Notes under the pieces: generated by a model
Seen by the model: only the letters and a program-made list of their open reading frames with translations
Database searches by the model: none
What the model was told of the DNA's origin: nothing
Position numbers and translations under genes: made by a program
Shown here: positions 29,396-42,099 of the stretch, one piece after another
Layout: every line of letters starts with the position of its first letter
How positions within the stretch are numbered: the first letter of the stretch is position 1
NCBI GenBank assembly: GCA_947462335.1
Contig: OX381710.1
Coordinates: 3,534,001 to 3,598,000, forward strand
Direction of reading: 5' to 3'
DNA: 64,000 nucleotides
Origin: Harmothoe impar
Taxonomy: Eukaryota > Annelida > Polychaeta > Phyllodocida > Polynoidae

Positions 29396-29623
29396 TACCA
29401 TAAAACCTCGTGTGTAAGCCTTACTCATGTTTGAGCTGTACCCTGAGTTTGGGTCAATGCTATAGGCCGCATTAGAGATCTGTGTATGGTGACTTTTAGT
29501 ACTATAACATCCTAGACAAACACTCCTGTATAAGCTGCACCCTGACCATGAGCTGATCCTTTAGGCCGCACCACGGTTCTGACTTGCGTACTAGTCACAG
29601 CTTATACGCCAGATTTTACGGTA
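29396..29623. mobile_element. ACCGTAAAACC MITE, 228 bp, intact
   Basis: Ends TACCATAAAACCTCGTGTG and ACGCCAGATTTTACGGTA are inverted relative to each other. The interior has further inverted pairs (GTGTAAGCC... with GCTTATACG...). It is the uninterrupted relative of the outer element at 8457-9582. Confidence 0.65.
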
Positions 29624-30518
29624 CAACCTTTGCTCAAATTTCCCGCAATGAGTGGATAAGCAATAACCGGTCTCCCCTCTCTGCACCCTCAAACTTCAGG
29701 ACGGTTGACGCATGTAATGCGAGTCAAGAAGGTTGATGCAGGTAACACGAGTAGGCCTCATCATGTCAGAAACCTGAGCCGGAGTCTGAAATAGGAGCCA
29801 AAGAGACAATACGGCTACGTCAGTATGATGTGTTAAAAGTATTACTGTTGACCTACTTACTGATGCAAATACGGGATAGCTCTCCCAGGTGCATGGACAA
29901 TCTTAATCTTAGATCTTAAAATGTCTTAATCTAAGGCAGGCCTGTTTTGTATTGAGACCACCTAGTGTCACATACCTACACTATGCTAGCTGTGGTTTGT
30001 CTTTATAGTATATACCCTACACCCAGATGAGACAACATAAAAAACGGGGGTTGTGCCCCCAATTACATACTAGTCGACAAGGCTATCCTACAATGAACTG
30101 TGTAGTCTCATCACTACTAGTGGCGCTATCCTTATTTACTTAGTAACACTTTTAAGATAGTCTAAGATAGTTTAAGATAGGATTAAGATAGGTTAAGACG
30201 AATTGAAATGATCTTAATTCTATGTTGAGATTGCGCGGTCAACGTTTGTCCACGCACCTCGGTGAGCTATTCCGGGCGTGCCTGACTTACAGGGGCTAGG
30301 TGCAGCATGACAACAGTAGGTGGGTGGAGTGTCATGTGTCATCATGGGTTTGTTCAGTCTTTTGTCATCTTTTACATCTCACAAATAGCCAGAGTGAGGT
30401 CATGTAACAGTTAGTTCATGGATCCTCCTACAGGTGATTTGGGCCTCCCATCCGATGACATCCCAGACAGCATTGTGTGTTTTACATGGGCCATCTGGGC
30501 TTGCCCATATCTGGCTTG
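29624..30518. other. No gene seen
   Basis: Mixed composition with a short run of AAGATAGTTTAAGATAGG-type repeats near 30150-30195. No gene is supported. Confidence 0.5.
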
Positions 30519-30751
30519 TGGTCCTTTTTGTCCAGGGTCCAGGTGGAAGCCTAGATGGACCAGCCCAGAAATATTTTTTTTCATTTGAAATATTTTAAAA
30601 ACATGCTGACCTCTGATTTTCCAGAAATCACCATTTATTGTACATTATTGTAGTGTGTGCTGAAGTGGAATAAATCTGGGCTCGATTGGGAACTTTGAGT
30701 TTTAGCTGGCCCATCTGGGCTCCCACATTTAGCCCTGGACAAAAAGGACCA
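30519..30751. repeat. Foldback repeat
   Basis: TGGTCCTTTTTGTCCAGGG is matched in reverse by CCCTGGACAAAAAGGACCA about 200 bases on. GGGCCATCTGGGC occurs outside the left arm and CTGGCCCATCTGGGC inside the right one. Confidence 0.65.
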
Positions 30752-32402
30752 TAACCCATATATATCGGTAAATCAGCTTAGGGTAGATTCACCACTTTCG
30801 GACGCTCGTTGTCACTACCAAAGCAACCCTTTTGCCATTGTGTATAGGCAAGGCCCTACCTCACTTCCAATTGATTTTTTCGTACATATGGATAGGGGAG
30901 GGTACATACTTGATGACCTATGTATGAAAACTTGAAATTAGAAAGGCTGATTTCACCTGAAGTCGAACACTTAAGTTTTGTTTATTTTTTGTAGGGAAGT
31001 AGAGGGTAGAACACCTAATTAACTCGACAGGAGTGATCCTATAGTGCCAGGGTGCAATACTGATTAAAGATATATATACGCCATTTCCATAGAACATATG
31101 GGCTTAGCCACCTTGAACCTTACTTATTCCAGAGAAGTGCATATTCTCACTTTACACAATAACATATCAGTTATTTTCATGATAGAATGCCAGATAAGAT
31201 AAGTAATATTTGATATGTATTTTATAAAAGTCATAAATCTGATTATTCCATCGTCTTTAGAAGGAATAAACCCCCTTGGAAATGGGTGTCCGACTTCAGG
31301 TGAAATTGGGGCATCTCCAATAAAGTGTCTCATAAAGCTCATAAAGCTAGTTATTCCTATGTATTTTTTATGATAAGGTCCTGAATATGTATGCCTTATT
31401 GCCTAGATCTTATACAGACAGTCTATGTATCAGCAGTCCTTACAAATGACATGATAGCAGTGATGTCCGAAATGTGGTCTCATAATAATCTAGATATTTC
31501 AGACCAGCTCCTCAATGTAAAACAGGGCCACTTTGAGGTATCATTACACATGTATATAATATGTGTGGATGCTTGGTGTCACATTGATTGTGAAGCATAA
31601 TACTTGAATTCTATCTCCCTATTCACGAATATACAAAAATAATATGCATAGTTATGGAAATATAGGCCTAAAAGTGTCTGACTCAAGGTGTTTGTCCGTC
31701 TTTGGGTGAATCTACCCAATGGGTCCCACAAGCAAAATTGACTGGGATGCTCTGTTGCTGTATTCAATGACTAATAGTTTACACAGGCATGTTAAATTCT
31801 AGTATCGTTATAAGGAAAGTAAACTTATAAATGTGCAGCATATAGCTAGAATTTGTTTTTGTGTCTGGTTTGCTGCTTCTTACTGTAGTGATAATTCTCC
31901 ATATGGCTGACCCTGTCAGTTCAGAGCTCCGAATCTCTCGTGAAACTTAGGCAGTGACCAAACACCTACATACCACAGAAACAAGCTAAGTAGCGATAGC
32001 AGAGCCAAGGTCTGATGAAATAGGTAGTGTCAGTGTAGACTCCAGGTTGTGTCCTTAACTCTTCAAAAGTGGCATATATATAATTATAACCTTAATGGCA
32101 CTTTTAAGGGCCTATACATTAGTATTGTAAGCTGGTATCTAACAATAATGTGTTAAGAATAAAATAACATCTCAGTGGGGAGTTTCGCCAAATTCTCCGG
32201 TCTTGACTATACTGGTCCTTGCCCTTTGCAATGAGAAATGCAAGGTAAATGAGAACAGTCTCTGTCCCATGTCTCTGTGTCCCCACAGGTGGTCGGATTA
32301 CTGCCAGATAAGCCGGCTGGTAACCTGAGTATATCCCCACCAATACCCAATAATGAAACCTCTACTTAGAGGGAGAACTAGGGTAGGTTTACTTCACATC
32401 TA
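30752..32402. other. No gene seen
   Basis: AT-rich. A TTTCACCTGAAGTCG block near 30950 recurs in reverse near 31290 (CGACTTCAGGTGAAATT), suggesting another decayed foldback element of about 350 bp. No gene is supported. Confidence 0.45.
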
Positions 32403-32739
32403 GGCTGTGTCTCATGAACATGGGCCTATGGTTTTATCTATGACCAGGTACAATGTTTGACCAGTAGCAATCTTTGACTGGATGCAATCTTTGACCGGCT
32501 AGCAAAGGAAAGGCAAATATAGGGTGGAAGGAGACATCAATATGGACAAAATTTCACTTATTCCTTTTCAGCATAGAAAGGGCTAATAAACAAATTAAGA
32601 AAATGTCAAAAATTGTTTGGATTTATAGGGAAATTGTTGATACCCAGTCAAAGATTGCACCCGGTCAAAGATGGCACCCCGTCAAATATTGCACCCGGTC
32701 AAAAACAACACCAATGGCCTGATCTCATGAGACACAGCC
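32403..32739. mobile_element. MITE with GGCTGTGTCTCATGA ends, second copy
   Basis: Perfect 15-bp inverted ends GGCTGTGTCTCATGA / TCATGAGACACAGCC. Subterminal arrays of ATCTTTGAC and GTCAAAGAT blocks repeat four or so times on each side. Same family as 24626-24923. Confidence 0.8.
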
Positions 32740-33612
32740 TCAACCGCATACCTCAAGTCGGGTACCTCCGGTATTATTATAAATTAGTTGAATCTATGTT
32801 ATTTAACCAGATATATATGTTCATCCAACATTATACTGACCGTTGTCCTCTATGGTGGAGGGGTGGCCAATCTCAGGTATGTAGCCGACTTGTGGTCAAC
32901 CTACCCTATAGACCTAAAAGGTTGTTGATAAAGTTTTTCAGCATTTCTGAAGTATGACCCCCAAATACATTGACATATACCGGCATTCTTATATACACTA
33001 TTCGAAGGGCAATTGTCCTAGGAATCTCCTGATATGATATATCTGTAAATATAGGCATTACAGAAAGTGTTATCATGGTTCTGCTAAAACCAAATTAAAA
33101 ACAACTTTATTGTGAAAAAGTCACCCTTTCTTTCTGCATTGGTCAATAGGTAGCTGTAGTAGATCGTCACAACACCAAGTCACTCTCAGGGAGATCTATG
33201 TGCCACAAATAAATGCTAGATAAGAGATTTTGAGAAGAAATAGATAGTTTTATTGCCGGCTTAAGTGCACCTGGGCTTATAAATCTCATGCACCTGTTAC
33301 CGCGGCACGTATATATTATACAGGGAATCCCATGCTGAACACTGGGAATCTGGCCCATGTCCCTATACTACTTGGTACAAGACATACATTGGTGTGTTTT
33401 AGCCCAGTACCTGATTGTATTGTATTCTTTAGAAAATCATTATGTGTAATAAAGATATAAAATCCAAAAAGGATGAAGCTATGGATGACCCATTAATGGT
33501 TTCAGGTCGCTAAAAGATGGCGCCCATGTAGTCCTGTCTGGTGCATCGTGTCGACCCTTTGGGGTATGTCCAAACCTCATACTGACGTTATGGTTTTCAA
33601 ATGCAGCACTGG
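32740..33612. other. No gene; MITE fragments
   Basis: Contains a half copy of the 20715-type MITE at about 33060-33155 and a fragment of the TTAACCCTTTAA family at about 33478-33612 (GGTCGCTAAAAGATGGC). No gene is supported. Confidence 0.5.
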
Positions 33613-35884
33613 TCCAGTGGCCGTAAAATTCTATTCAACATTGAAAACAGCGTTAAAACAACATTGAATCAAAACTGACAACCTCCCAGTGGGCACATCA
33701 ACACTTAATAAGTGACTAATAAGCTCTCCAATGAAGTGCTTATTATCCATCTATATTGTGGCTAGAATGTAAGAACTATTAGTCAGCTAATCTGCAGCAC
33801 GTATTAAGCCCTTCAAATCAGTAGTTATCAAGAGGTTCAATAATTCAGCTAATAAGGGCAACAAAAGTCAAATTTATTCAAAGATTATAATTGTGACACT
33901 ACCGCACTGCTATAAAGCAGCACTTATAAGTGACTTGCTCTGCAGTTCTTATTAAGCACTTCAAAGCAGTGATTAGTAATAAGCTGCAGTGTGCCACTAT
34001 TCAAAAAGGAATTCCACTGAAACTTTCTGCTGTTTATTCAAGCATATAACATTCATAAGCAGCTCAGTATACATACATTGGAAATTCATGATTGTTGTAC
34101 AGATTAATGTTATCAATGGGAATAGAACTCCTTACCTCCAGATATAAAGTCCAGTGTGCTATTGCATGAGCTAGTGGGGCTGATGATAAGTGGTGGTCCG
34201 AAACCTTACTGTACCCCTAGCATACCCTAGGTACACTGCAAAAGCAGCCCTTCATATATCATGCTCACACACTGGCTAAAAAGGGCTTTATTTGCAGTGA
34301 GATACAAACAAAAACTGTCTTATTTGAATCTGATTGAATGAAAAACCAATTCAATTCATTTTGGAAATAGATGGGAAGTATTATTCTCTTCAGCTATGCA
34401 CCCATTTTCTTTGCGTAAAGCAAAAGCAAAAGCAAAAATGAGTTTTTCTCCAATTCTTTTCGGTTTTATCGAACCTCTCACAATATACAGAAAAGTGAGA
34501 ATAGAAGTATTATATCAAAATTGAGTTTGTATTGACAGTGTACAAGTCATAGTCAACCACTGTGAACACATCCTAGCTCCTGACCCTGGCAAACCTGACA
34601 CACCTGATAACCAACTGGTGACTGTGGTGCAATGTGCCTTGACCGTACTCACTGTCAGATAGCGTGGGATGGCTGCTGTCACAACCTTTTCTCAGAGTCT
34701 CCAGTGGTCCATTGTAGCCTTTTCCCCTCCTGGCTAGGACCACCTTCGTCAACACTGATATCTGCTATCTTTTTACCAGTCGCAAGTGTATTATGCTTCT
34801 ACGGGCTGAAGCGGATCTGTGCAAGTCTCATGGGAGACCAGGACACCGAAGGTTCACTGCAGTCTGTCTACTGACACTTACAGACGCGACTCCTGTCAGG
34901 ACAACTCTTGGGAAAATTTGGTGCCGTGGCTCCTTCTGGGATCGCACCCAGGACCTCTCACACACAAGTCCAGCGACTTACTCATTAGGTCACCAAATCT
35001 CCTTGTAGAATCATGGTGAATTCCCCCCTCAAATAGGTACCAGAACAGAAGACAACAAGGAGATACAAAGTATTCTCAAAGATCACACAACTTACCCTTG
35101 GGTATTAATATGTTATGACATAAAGTGGTTCTTAGACAATACAAATACAGTCCTTATCAAGGGATGTCAATGCACTGACTAATAAGAACTTCATTTGCGG
35201 GGCTTAATATCCATTATAAAGAAGATGGTTAATCAGTTACTAACAAGCCCTGCTTTTGCAGCCCTGCAGAACCTCTAATAAGGTCTTACATGTGATGGTT
35301 ATTAGACAGTGAAAAAGCAGCCCTTATCAGGGCATGTCGATTCACTGCTTAATAAGGACTTATCTTGCACTGACTGATAAGAACTTAATTTGCAGGGCTT
35401 GATATTCATAACAAAGACAATAGTTAATCAGCTATGAATAAGCCCTACTTTTGCAGCCCTGCATAACCCCAAATAGGGTCTTACATGTGATGGTTATTAG
35501 ACAGTGCAAAAGCAGCCTTTATCAGGGGATGTTGATACACTGCTTAATAAGGACTAAAAATGTAGGCCTTCTTAGTTATTATGAGAACCACCATTAATAA
35601 GTGCTGTTCCTGTAGCCCTTCATCTGTTGTAGCTAACCAGAGCTGCATGGCCCTGCCTAATAAGGGAGGCATATGTAGCCCTGCATGTGCATCACTTATT
35701 AAAAGCTTAATATTCTGTTAATTATTGAGTACAAATACCATGCTAAATGTTACTAACTATTGTGTGCTGCCTGAATGGATAATACGCCCTGCAAGGTCAT
35801 TAGCCACCAGAGCAGCTACTAATCAGTGGTGGTGTGCCCACTGGGCTTTCACCAATGTTGATTAAATGTTCTGCGCCCACTGGA
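33613..35884. mobile_element. CCCAGTGGGCAC hairpin MITE interrupted by a 2.2-kb element
   Basis: The outer arms TCCAGTGGCCGT...CTGACAACC (33613-33684) and CACCAATGTTG...GCGCCCACTGGA (to 35884) together make about 111 bp. They align with the uninterrupted 108-bp copy at 2659-2766. The interruption is the element at 33685-35845. Confidence 0.7.
33685..35845. mobile_element. 2.16-kb non-coding element with CCCAGTGGGCAC ends
   Basis: Perfect 12-bp inverted ends, CT on both flanks (2-bp duplication). The interior has a repeated theme of CTTAATAAGGACTT / GCAGCCCTT and a tandem duplication of about 195 bp (GTCTTACATGTGATGGTTAT near 35283 and again near 35478). A minus-strand tRNA-like B-box (GGGTGCGATCCC) lies near 34935-34950. 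No ORF above 80 codons is supported. Confidence 0.75.
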
Positions 35885-36589
35885 GAGTTGCTCACCAGGA
35901 TGGAACACTCTATTAACGTCAGTCGACCGTTATTTTGTCATTCAATGAAAGTCTATAATGGTAAAGTCATGGGCGAATCTCATCCAACCGACGGAATCAG
36001 GGCCGATTCCATCAGTGGAATACTCCCTAGGGCTGCATTCATGTAGCATGACCAAGGACATGATGTGTTTGTGTTCTATGTTATATCTGTCATATATAAC
36101 TATTTTCTGACAGACTGGTATTGAATCTATGGATGGATGGTTTGTAATGGTGTGATCCTCTTGTGACTTTCAATCAAGTTTACAACACTGGACTCACTAG
36201 TGTCAGTTCTAGTGACATGTGATGTGCAAATTGTGGCTGGGATCGGCCTAGGAGATAGGCCTATACTTGGGTACACAATTAAACTCATTTCCTTTTATGA
36301 AGAACAATTTGTTGTCCTGTTTTCTCTTGTTTACGTGTCTATGATATCTAAAAAATGTCCAACTAGAGGGGGGGCTGGGGGTTACTCTTTCTATGGATAT
36401 CTGAGATTGCATCCAGTAGCCTTAAAGGGTGGCAGGGTAAGACAAGGTGCTGACTCCACCTTTTACCTGGGTGTCTACCTGTCTGACATCTAAGCTGTTG
36501 CACTTCCTGCTGACTTAGAGGCCTTTGTACAAAACCAGGCCCAAAGACCGCCCCAAACACAACTACAACAACCCTGTAAGGGCAGTGCA
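35885..36589. other. No gene seen
   Basis: Contains a possible fragment of the TTAACCCTTTAA family near 36010-36065 (CTAGGGCTGCATTCATG). No gene is supported. Confidence 0.45.
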
Positions 36590-36812
36590 GTGATTTAATC
36601 CATGTCGCTAAAAAGTGACATTTAAAGGGTTGCAGGGTGGCACCAGGCTGTATTGGAGCATCATGACAACCCTTTGTGAGTGTCCTAACCCCGTAGGGTC
36701 GGCATGATGCTTGAATGCACCACGGGTGAGTTACTGGAGACGGCTGTATTCATGCATCATGACGACCTAGGGCATTAAAGCATCATGCCGCCTTAAAAGG
36801 AGTAAGGGCTGC
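36590..36812. mobile_element. Hairpin MITE, TTAACCCTTTAA family
   Basis: Contains CATGTCGCTAAAAAGTGAC, GTAGGGTCGGCATGATGCTT and ends ATGCCGCCTTAAAAGGAGTAA. The first stem-loop is partly lost. Confidence 0.6.
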
Positions 36813-36846
36813 ATTGTGCTTGACTACAGTATGTTCTCAAGATGCT

Positions 36847-37090
36847 TAACCTTTTAAGGATGACGTGATACCTTAATGCATCATGCCTCAGTTGTCATGA
36901 TGCATGAATGCAGCCCTGGCGAATAATTCACTAGTGTTGCTTTCAAGCATCATGCCAACCCTAGGCGATTAAGACATTCCCAAAGGGTTCGCATGATGGA
37001 CCAATGCAGCACCGGTGAGTTACTCGCTGGGGCTGCATTGGTGCATCATGACGACAAATGTCATCTTTTAGCGACATCCATCCTTAAATT
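36847..37090. mobile_element. Hairpin MITE, TTAACCCTTTAA family (inverted, near full length)
   Basis: Starts TTAACCTTTTAAGGATGAC and ends TAGCGACATCCATCCTTAAA, with both stem-loops well kept (GCAGCACCGGTGAGTTACTC with GGGGCTGCATTGGTGCATC). Confidence 0.7.
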
Positions 37091-38771
37091 GTTCATAAAT
37101 GTTCCACTGGTGAGTAGCTCTGACAAGCTACTTACCGGGGCGTCAACCAACTCTAAAAGGATTAACTGACCTTTGAATAGAAAGTCCCCAAAGGGATGGT
37201 CTAGACATCGTGCTATCAATGCTTTTGAAAGAGTTTTATTTAAAGTGCAGTGCGGGTGTATGAGTCTAAGGTATTCTCCTGGTTGTGTAATGTTCTCTGT
37301 TAGAAAAAAACAAAAACTTAAAGAGAGATTTGATACCATTCCTCTTCTCTGATTTGTTACAGCCTGCTGGCTGTTTTTATAGATGATAGCTATGAGGAAT
37401 ATAAGTCTAGCATAGGTATAGTCCTGGGTAGTATTATAGTGAGGCAGGAACAACACGGTGACACTTCTGCACTGTTGGTAGGTTTATTCCCCACTGAATG
37501 GGTGTAGGGCTGCAGCTAACCACTGCAGCCAGTGGGGGGAGCAGCCAGGTGGGCGTCACTCATGCATGACACAGCCACACTGCCCCCTGTCTGACTGAGT
37601 GTACCACCAATATATAACACATTGAGAGGGAAAGTATCACGGTTAAAGGTAAATTTCAGTAAAGCGAAATGCTTCCTGCATTGACTGGAACTGAAATTAT
37701 TTTATTTAGACTGCATTCAAATAAGACAAGGTCCTGTCTTTCTAAATACACAGTTCTTTAAACGTAGATACTTTTGCACTGGATATATTCTCGCAAATTC
37801 CTTGGAAATGAAAAAATACATAAAAATATGTACAACATGAATATTTTTGGCGACTACCACTAAAGAGAAGGCACAATGTTACTGGGTATAAGTTTAGGGG
37901 TCCACAACATTTAAGGGGCCAATTGTTTGATTAGGAATTAGTCCCCTTGAGACTAAATACAGCTACCCTAGCTACAACTCTATGTGGCTATAAATGTTGG
38001 TTTAGATGGCATGAGTACCAAGCAGGTGGAGGACTAGTAAAGAAGAACAGGAGGGCATTCAGGCCGCCCCTATGCACTCTCCCAGCACAGCAGGCTGATA
38101 TTACAGGCTGGGACTCATACCTCGGCAAGCAGGGACTCCCTATATGTGTATACTATTAAACGAAATATGAATTTAACTCAGCATAACTCAGAAACGCAAT
38201 GCACCATGAACATACTGGTAGGTGAAATAATGATCTATGTACACAATGGGTGTATATATCTAGCAAATATCACCAAAAAAAATCTCAAGTGTGATTATAT
38301 AAACATTTATGTGAATGTCTGATGTTATAACAGACCAGCCCTAAATACCAGTCTAAAAGCAGCCTGTATACACGGGCGGGGTGCGGCATGCAGGCTGTAC
38401 TAGAAAGTGATAACTCTCTCCGGTACTCTAACATGACTCCTTAACATTACTAGGACTCTAACATAACTCTATGATGACTGTGATTCTAATACTCCCTAAT
38501 GATTGGGAGTCACTTTAGAGTTGTAGGGAGAGTGAACTCAGTGATCGGGACTGGACTCTCATTTGAGGGTTACAGTGTTTCTACTTCTTCTCTCTGTGCT
38601 ATGCTATCCTAGGGCTGATAGGTTACCATCACACTGGCAGACCACCAGCATCACGCTATGGCAATAGCCTTGTATAAACCCTGATAATGCCTTATCCACA
38701 CTAAGTGGCCCTGACATGGTGGCTATACACTCTATCAATGGTGTTATCTTAGACGTATCAATGGGTAAACC
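37091..38771. other. No gene seen
   Basis: No supported gene. The 131-aa minus-strand frame at 37061-37456 begins inside the hairpin MITE and has no recognisable domain. Confidence 0.5.
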
Positions 38772-39519
38772 ATGCCTGCCAGCCAGCCTGTCTACCTGCC
38801 TTCAACCCTGCCTCCCTGCCTGTCTGTCTGTCTGACTTCCTGTCTGCCTCCCTGCTTGCCCTGCCGGCCTGCCTCCCTCCCTGCCTCCAGCCTGCCTACC
38901 TGCCTTCCATCCTGCCTCCCTGCCTGCCTGTCTGTCTCCCTGCCTGCCTGTCTTCCTGCCTGATTGCCTGCCTTTCCGCCTCTATTCATACTGACTAACT
39001 ACCTAAGTGAACCTCTCCATCCACCTGTCTCTCTACTTGCCTGCCTGGCTGTCCGCCCCCTCCCTCCCTCCGTTATTTCCTTCCTCTTTGGCTGCCTGCC
39101 TGTCTTCCTCAATGCCTGCCTCCCTCTTTTCTGCTTAGTTAAATAGGATGGGAGGCTGTCCATCCCGCTCTTCCCTTTCTCCTTTCTTCCTTTCTTCCTT
39201 TTCTCCCTTCCTTGCTTTCCTTCCCACACACCTGATATTCCGCACACCTACTACCCTGCCCTCCGGTCTCCATGTTTTCATTCCCTCTTATCATCCTCCC
39301 ATCACCATGCAATCTTTCCTCCCTATCCGTCATTCCTGCACTTCATTCTCGCACATCCTTCCTCCCTTCACTCCTTCATCCCTTCCTTCCTTTCTTCCCG
39401 CACACCTGATACCCTGTCCCCCGGTATCCATGTTGTCCTTCCCTCTGTCCATGCATCCTCCCATCACCACAATCCTTTCACCATCTTCCCCAACAGGTGC
39501 CTCCAGCCTACACTAATTC
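38772..39519. repeat. CTGCC/CTTCC pyrimidine-rich minisatellite region
   Basis: First a CCTGCCTGCCTCCCTGCC-type degenerate array to about 39140, then CTTCC/TTTCC-rich sequence with two related blocks (CACACCTGATATTCCGC... near 39227 and CGCACACCTGATACCCTGTC near 39399). Frames on both strands are compositional. Confidence 0.75.
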
Positions 39520-39990
39520 ACCCCCACTCTCCAAGCACAGCCTCAAATAAGACTCTGCCCCACCACTCTCCCAGCACAGCCTCAAATAAGACTCTGCCCC
39601 ACCACTCTCCCAGCACAGTCTCAAATAAGACTCTGCCCCACCACTCTCCCAGCACAGCCTCAAATACGACTCTGCCCCACCACTCTCCCAGCACAGTCTC
39701 AGATAAGACTCTGCCCCACCACTCTCCCAGCACAGTCTCAAATAAGACTCTGCTCCACCACTCTCCCAGCACAGGCTCAAATAAGACTCTGCCCCACCAC
39801 TCTCCTAGCACAGTCTCAAATAAGACTCTGCCCCACCACTCTCCCAGCACAGCCTCAAATAAGACTCTGCCCCACCACTCTCCCAGCACAGTCTCAAATA
39901 AGACTCTGCCCCACCACTCTCCCAGCACAGTCTCAAATAAGACTCTGCCCCACCACTCTCCCAGCACAGTCTCAAATAAGACTCTGCCAA
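39520..39990. repeat. 39-bp minisatellite, about 12 copies
   Basis: The unit is CTCAAATAAGACTCTGCCCC followed by ACCACTCTCCCAGCACAG-like sequence, repeated every 39 bases with few changes. Because 39 is a multiple of three and the unit lacks stops in several frames, long 13-residue-repeat frames appear on the minus strand. Confidence 0.92.
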
Positions 39991-40937
39991 AACATACAGA
40001 CTCCAGGAACTCTACTGTAGAAGAAGAGATGAAAGGGTTACTACTTATCTGCTTTGCTATCCCCATCACACACTGCAGTCTCCATACATAAAAAATAGTT
40101 CCTATGAGTATAGTCACTTTCGGCCATCAAAACATTATCAATACCATTGTAGTTTTAACTACTTTTTCTTCATACATACATATAAATAATTGAATTGATT
40201 AATATAGTTACATAGATGAGTATCTTAAAAAAATGGTCTAGCTAAGTTTAAACAGGTGACTTGCCACAGTAGTGCCGCTACAAACAGATGAGAGAATTTG
40301 CTTGGAGATTGCAGGGCCCGGCTGGCAGCTGTGCTTTCCCAGGGTCCCTTGTGGTTAAGATGGCTGACATCCGGTGCTATACGAGACGACGACCTGGATT
40401 AGTTCCTCCCATTACCACCGGAGGGCTGAGTGATTTTTGTCACCGGAAGTGGTTGCTGGTGTTATTTCCGGTGGGTTCATGGTTGTGTTTACACCGAGCC
40501 CCCTACTAGCGCCACCAGGTGCCTTAGACTGGTACTACACTACTGCAGGCCTCAGACAGCGAAACAAATTTTCACTACATTATAATGTTACGTAACTTGC
40601 AATTGAATATTCCCAGCCGGGTATTGATGGAAAATCTCTTAGGAATGAATAGGAAAACCTTTAATACACTAAATAAAAAATGTACATTCAAAAAAAGGCC
40701 TATTCCTGCTATAATCATATATCTTGACGTGCCATCTCAAACAGGGTTTGTTGAGGGGCATTTGTGAATTTTTACAGAATTCTAGCAAATATTTCATACT
40801 ATTATGACCACCAAGAACCCTTCTAGTATTCCCTGCGGTGGTCATCGTTTGATAAGGCTGCACCGAGTGACCTTAGGAATCCCTTTGCGAGACCTGCAGG
40901 GCCCCCGTCAAGGCTGACAGCGGCAATATATGAACCC
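39991..40937. other. No gene seen
   Basis: AT-rich in the first half, more mixed around 40300-40500. No supported gene. Confidence 0.5.
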
Positions 40938-41012
40938 CTAGGACAACATGTCGCTTAAAGATGACATTTGTCGTCAAAATGCGCCTATGCAGTCCAGGTG
41001 GCTTATAGTGGT
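40938..41012. repeat. Fragment of TTAACCCTTTAA hairpin MITE
   Basis: AGGACAACATGTCGCTTAAAGATGACATTTGTCG followed by ATGCGCCTATGCAGTCC; the rest is missing. The next 400 bases hold nothing I recognise. Confidence 0.5.
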
Positions 41013-41413
41013 ATTGCACTGAAAACACTATCGAAAACCTTCAATGATTTTGCCATGATTTCCTCCACTTGAATTTTTAATATTTCTTTTGCTATTCATA
41101 TCCCCATTTTATAAACTGCTATGATGATTAAGATTAGGTGCCATCCATAAATCATGTCACACCAGGGAGGGAAGGTGTCAGAGTGTGAGGTAAAGCGTGA
41201 CAAGGGGTAATGGGTGTTGAAAATGGTTTACATTTGTCTGACCTAATTTATGGACAGCTCCTTAGTATGCTAAAAGTCAGTACATCACAAAAAGTAGATA
41301 CTGTTTATATTACATTGTCGTATAGTAGGGCCCTATAGTGGAAAGATAATGTCCAAATTTGATCACCTTGGTCATCACAATTATTACCCCAGGTGGTGAA
41401 CTTGACATATAGG

Positions 41414-41997
41414 GCATTAGCGAGATGATCAGTGGGCAGCGCCATTTCCACTGGTCCTAGGTCTATTCCCAGTACTCACAGAAACCAGCTTAGCCAAATC
41501 TCGTGGCCGAGATTAGGGTACAAACTGGGTGCAGGTATTGTGAATAGGTCATACCTGGACACTCCTTATGTCACCTGTGTCCAGTATAGTGTAGTGGTTA
41601 GCACTGTGGACTCATGATGCAGAGTACCTGAGTTCAAATCTCTTCCAGGCAATGCCTGGTAATCAAATCCATAAGTAAAGTAATTTTGGAAACAGAATAC
41701 ATTATTCACAATACTAAAGAAAATTTAGAAATATGTATTTAAAGGACATAGTGTTATTAAGCTTGGTAGGGATTTGAACTTGGGCTCCCAGCATTATGAG
41801 TCCACAGTGCTAACCACTACACTATACTGGACACAGGTGACATTAGGAGTGTCCAGGTACAACCTATTCACAATACCTGCACCCTGCCTGTACCCTAATC
41901 TCGGCCACGAGATTTGGCTGAGCTGGTCCTTGCAGAGCAAAGGGTTATGATTGTTACCAGTGGTCCAAAAGGTGGAGCCACTGTATCTCGCTAATGC
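41414..41997. mobile_element. Foldback element with a tRNA-like block in each arm
   Basis: Arms of about 250 bp face each other, from CATTAGCGAGAT on the left to ATCTCGCTAATG on the right. The best-matched part includes TAGCCAAATCTCGTGGCCGA and GTGTAGTGGTTAGCACTGTG. The latter is a pol III A-box and pairs with a B-box-like GAGTTCAAATCTC near 41631; the mirror copy is on the minus strand near 41768-41830. It looks like two tRNA-derived SINEs head to head, or a SINE-bearing inverted-repeat transposon. Confidence 0.65.
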
Positions 41998-42099
41998 GGA
42001 ATATACCCAAAGTGATGGGTAGTGAACGCCTTTGTTGAGGCCTAGGTTCCCAGTGTATACCACTGTAGGGGCCCCGGCCTGGGTAGTCAGCAGGGCTAT

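Noticed and set aside
33685..35845. LTR retrotransposon or autonomous DNA transposon
   Set aside because: The ends are short inverted repeats, not long direct repeats, and no transposase or reverse-transcriptase frame is present.
39520..39990. CRISPR array
   Set aside because: Units are contiguous without unique spacers, in an animal genome; it is a minisatellite.
39518..40117. 199-aa repeat protein on the minus strand
   Set aside because: Generated by the 39-bp minisatellite, whose period is a multiple of three; no signal peptide, domain or promoter evidence.
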